Source of the DNA: an uncultured Alphaproteobacteria bacterium
GTDB lineage: Bacteria; Pseudomonadota; Alphaproteobacteria; CAAHEQ01; UBA3637
Direction of reading: 5' to 3'
DNA: 6,180 bases
Assembly: GCA_947629595.1 (NCBI GenBank)
Contig: CANREI010000072.1
Location: 1-6,180 of the forward strand
Position 1 is the first letter of the stretch. Every line of letters starts with the position of its first letter. A program made the translations under genes and the position numbers. Positions 5,166 through 6,180 of the stretch are shown here, one piece after another. The notes under the pieces were generated by a model. That model worked only from the letters and a program-made list of their open reading frames with translations, was not told the DNA's origin and searched no databases.

Positions 5166-6180
5166 TTCTTTTTGCATTTACTTGTGTGGGCGGATCCGTT
5201 GCAAACGCTAAAACGGGAGAGATTCTTTCTCGTGCCGATGTTCGGTTATATCAGGCGGCTGTTGCGGCGCATCAAACCGGTGATTATAAGCAGGCCGATG
5301 CTTATGTGAAGCAGACAGATAACAATTTGTTGGCGGGGTATATGTCAGCCGATAAATATTTTTCGCCGAAATATCAAACCAAAGCGGCGGAAATCGAGCA
5401 GTGGTTTCAATTATACGGTTCGTTGCCGATTGCCGATCGCATGAGAAAATTGGGCATGCGGAAAAAAGCCAAATTACCGGCTTTAAGCCCCAAAAAAATT
5501 GATTCATCCGTTAAATGTGATTCCGTTCGGCGCGATGAGGCGTTGGATTTAATTCGGAAGCGGTCGTTTAATGAACTGTCAGACGCTCAAAAAAGTCAGG
5601 CCCGTGTTTTGTTTGCCGATTTGGGAAAATTGTTGGCGGACGGAAAAACATTAACGGCCAAAAATAAAATTGATTCAAGTGCCTTTCGATCCGTTTTGTC
5701 GCCCGCTGACAGAGCTTTGGCGCGAACCGCGTTGGCATTTTCCTATTTTCTGGACGGGGAATATGCCTTGGGGGAAGATCAGATTCAAACGGCGTTGCGC
5801 TCGGATTCTTCCGCCTTGCCGCTTACATATTACATCGGCGGATTGATTGAGTGGCAGTTAAAGAATTATCAAAAAGCGGCAACTTATTTTTCAAAAGCCG
5901 CACAACAAAAAGAATCCTATCCGCTCATTCATGCGGCGGCCTCGTTTTGGGCAGCCCGAACGTATTTAAAAATCGGCAAATATGAGCGTGTCGGGCCGTA
6001 TTTGGAAGCAGCGGCGCAACATCCCGATACATTTTACGGTATGTTGGCATTACAGCTGATGGGGTTAGATATTAACACGGCGTGGAGCGTATCGGCCGTG
6101 GAAAAAACGCCGGATAAAACGGTGCAGGAGGCTGTTAACAGGTTTTATGCGTTGCGTCAAATCGGGTGGGAAAAAGAGGC
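5105..6180 (+). CDS. Secreted Slt-type lytic transglycosylase, N-terminal part (C-terminus beyond window)
   Basis: The frame is open from ATG 5105 to the right edge (358 complete codons). Soluble lytic transglycosylases cleave the MurNAc-GlcNAc bond in the periplasm, forming 1,6-anhydroMurNAc ends. The first 35 residues form a signal peptide (Arg16, core AAIILFAFTCVGG, ANA before Lys36). The visible rest is an alpha-helical, TPR-like solenoid as in the Slt70 U-domain. Helical pairs lie at about 200-232, 240-266 and 277-305, and HPDTFYGMLA (306-315) is the characteristic family segment just before the linker region. The catalytic SLT domain with its glutamate is not in the window, so activity cannot be confirmed here. 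An in-frame TGA at 5099 makes ATG 5105 the first possible start. The next in-frame GTG (5186) would remove most of the signal peptide. No strong ribosome binding site precedes ATG 5105 (only AGATGAAGA), which suggests translational coupling to the overlapping upstream gene. Confidence 0.5.
   Translation, partial: MQNLSQIHYGFTVGFRYAAIILFAFTCVGGSVANAKTGEILSRADVRLYQAAVAAHQTGDYKQADAYVKQTDNNLLAGYMSADKYFSPKYQTKAAEIEQWFQLYGSLPIADRMRKLGMRKKAKLPALSPKKIDSSVKCDSVRRDEALDLIRKRSFNELSDAQKSQARVLFADLGKLLADGKTLTAKNKIDSSAFRSVLSPADRALARTALAFSYFLDGEYALGEDQIQTALRSDSSALPLTYYIGGLIEWQLKNYQKAATYFSKAAQQKESYPLIHAAASFWAARTYLKIGKYERVGPYLEAAAQHPDTFYGMLALQLMGLDINTAWSVSAVEKTPDKTVQEAVNRFYALRQIGWEKE

Noticed and set aside
5186..5188. 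GTG as alternative start of the transglycosylase after the upstream gene ends
   Set aside because: It would leave only VGGSVANA before the cleavage site, destroying the signal peptide, and no ribosome binding site precedes it.
5208..5507. Open frame of 99 codons on the minus strand
   Set aside because: It is antisense to the transglycosylase helical region, which is open throughout and has family features. The antisense product looks like random translation.
1..6180. CRISPR array, insertion sequence, tRNA or rRNA, defence or toxin system
   Set aside because: I looked for regular direct repeats, terminal inverted repeats, transposase motifs and RNA gene features and saw none. Nearly all bases are accounted for by five protein genes and one short spacer.

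Overview
The window is a dense stretch of a bacterial chromosome with a peptidoglycan-processing theme. Gene content, moderate base composition, MurC-like ligase signatures (DDYAHNP, FQPHGF, GARDDTL) and a secreted Slt-type lytic transglycosylase fit an alphaproteobacterium best, possibly one of the AT-leaning host- or gut-associated lineages. That placement is inference from protein resemblance; no rRNA or tRNA is present to confirm it. I see no mobile element, CRISPR array, phage gene or RNA gene.

Layout. Minus strand, in transcription order: a MurC/Mpl-type Mur ligase (4403-3033), an LD-carboxypeptidase of family S66 (3036-2158) and a large U32-family protein with a DUF3656-type middle region (2148 to beyond the left edge, so partial). 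The first pair overlaps by 4 nt (ATGA). The second pair is 9 nt apart, with the downstream ribosome binding site touching the upstream stop. The three therefore look like one translationally coupled operon. Plus strand: a small secreted protein of unknown function (4491-5165), then the N-terminal part of a secreted Slt-like lytic transglycosylase (5105 to beyond the right edge). These two overlap by 61 nt in different frames. The two units diverge from an 87-nt spacer (4404-4490).

How they may work together. A lytic transglycosylase releases anhydro-muropeptides in the periplasm. An LD-carboxypeptidase trims cytoplasmic tetrapeptide to tripeptide during recycling, and Mpl-type ligases put the tripeptide back on UDP-MurNAc. 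The divergent units could thus cover the release and re-use halves of peptidoglycan turnover. The U32 protein resembles RlhA-type RNA hydroxylases and has no obvious link to that pathway.

The most unusual signal is the spacer. It holds two sigma70-like promoters facing each other, with predicted start points only about 6 bp apart. One inverted repeat covers both start points, and a second overlaps the minus-strand -35 box. This could be a compact switch linking the two units. All promoter and operator calls are by eye.
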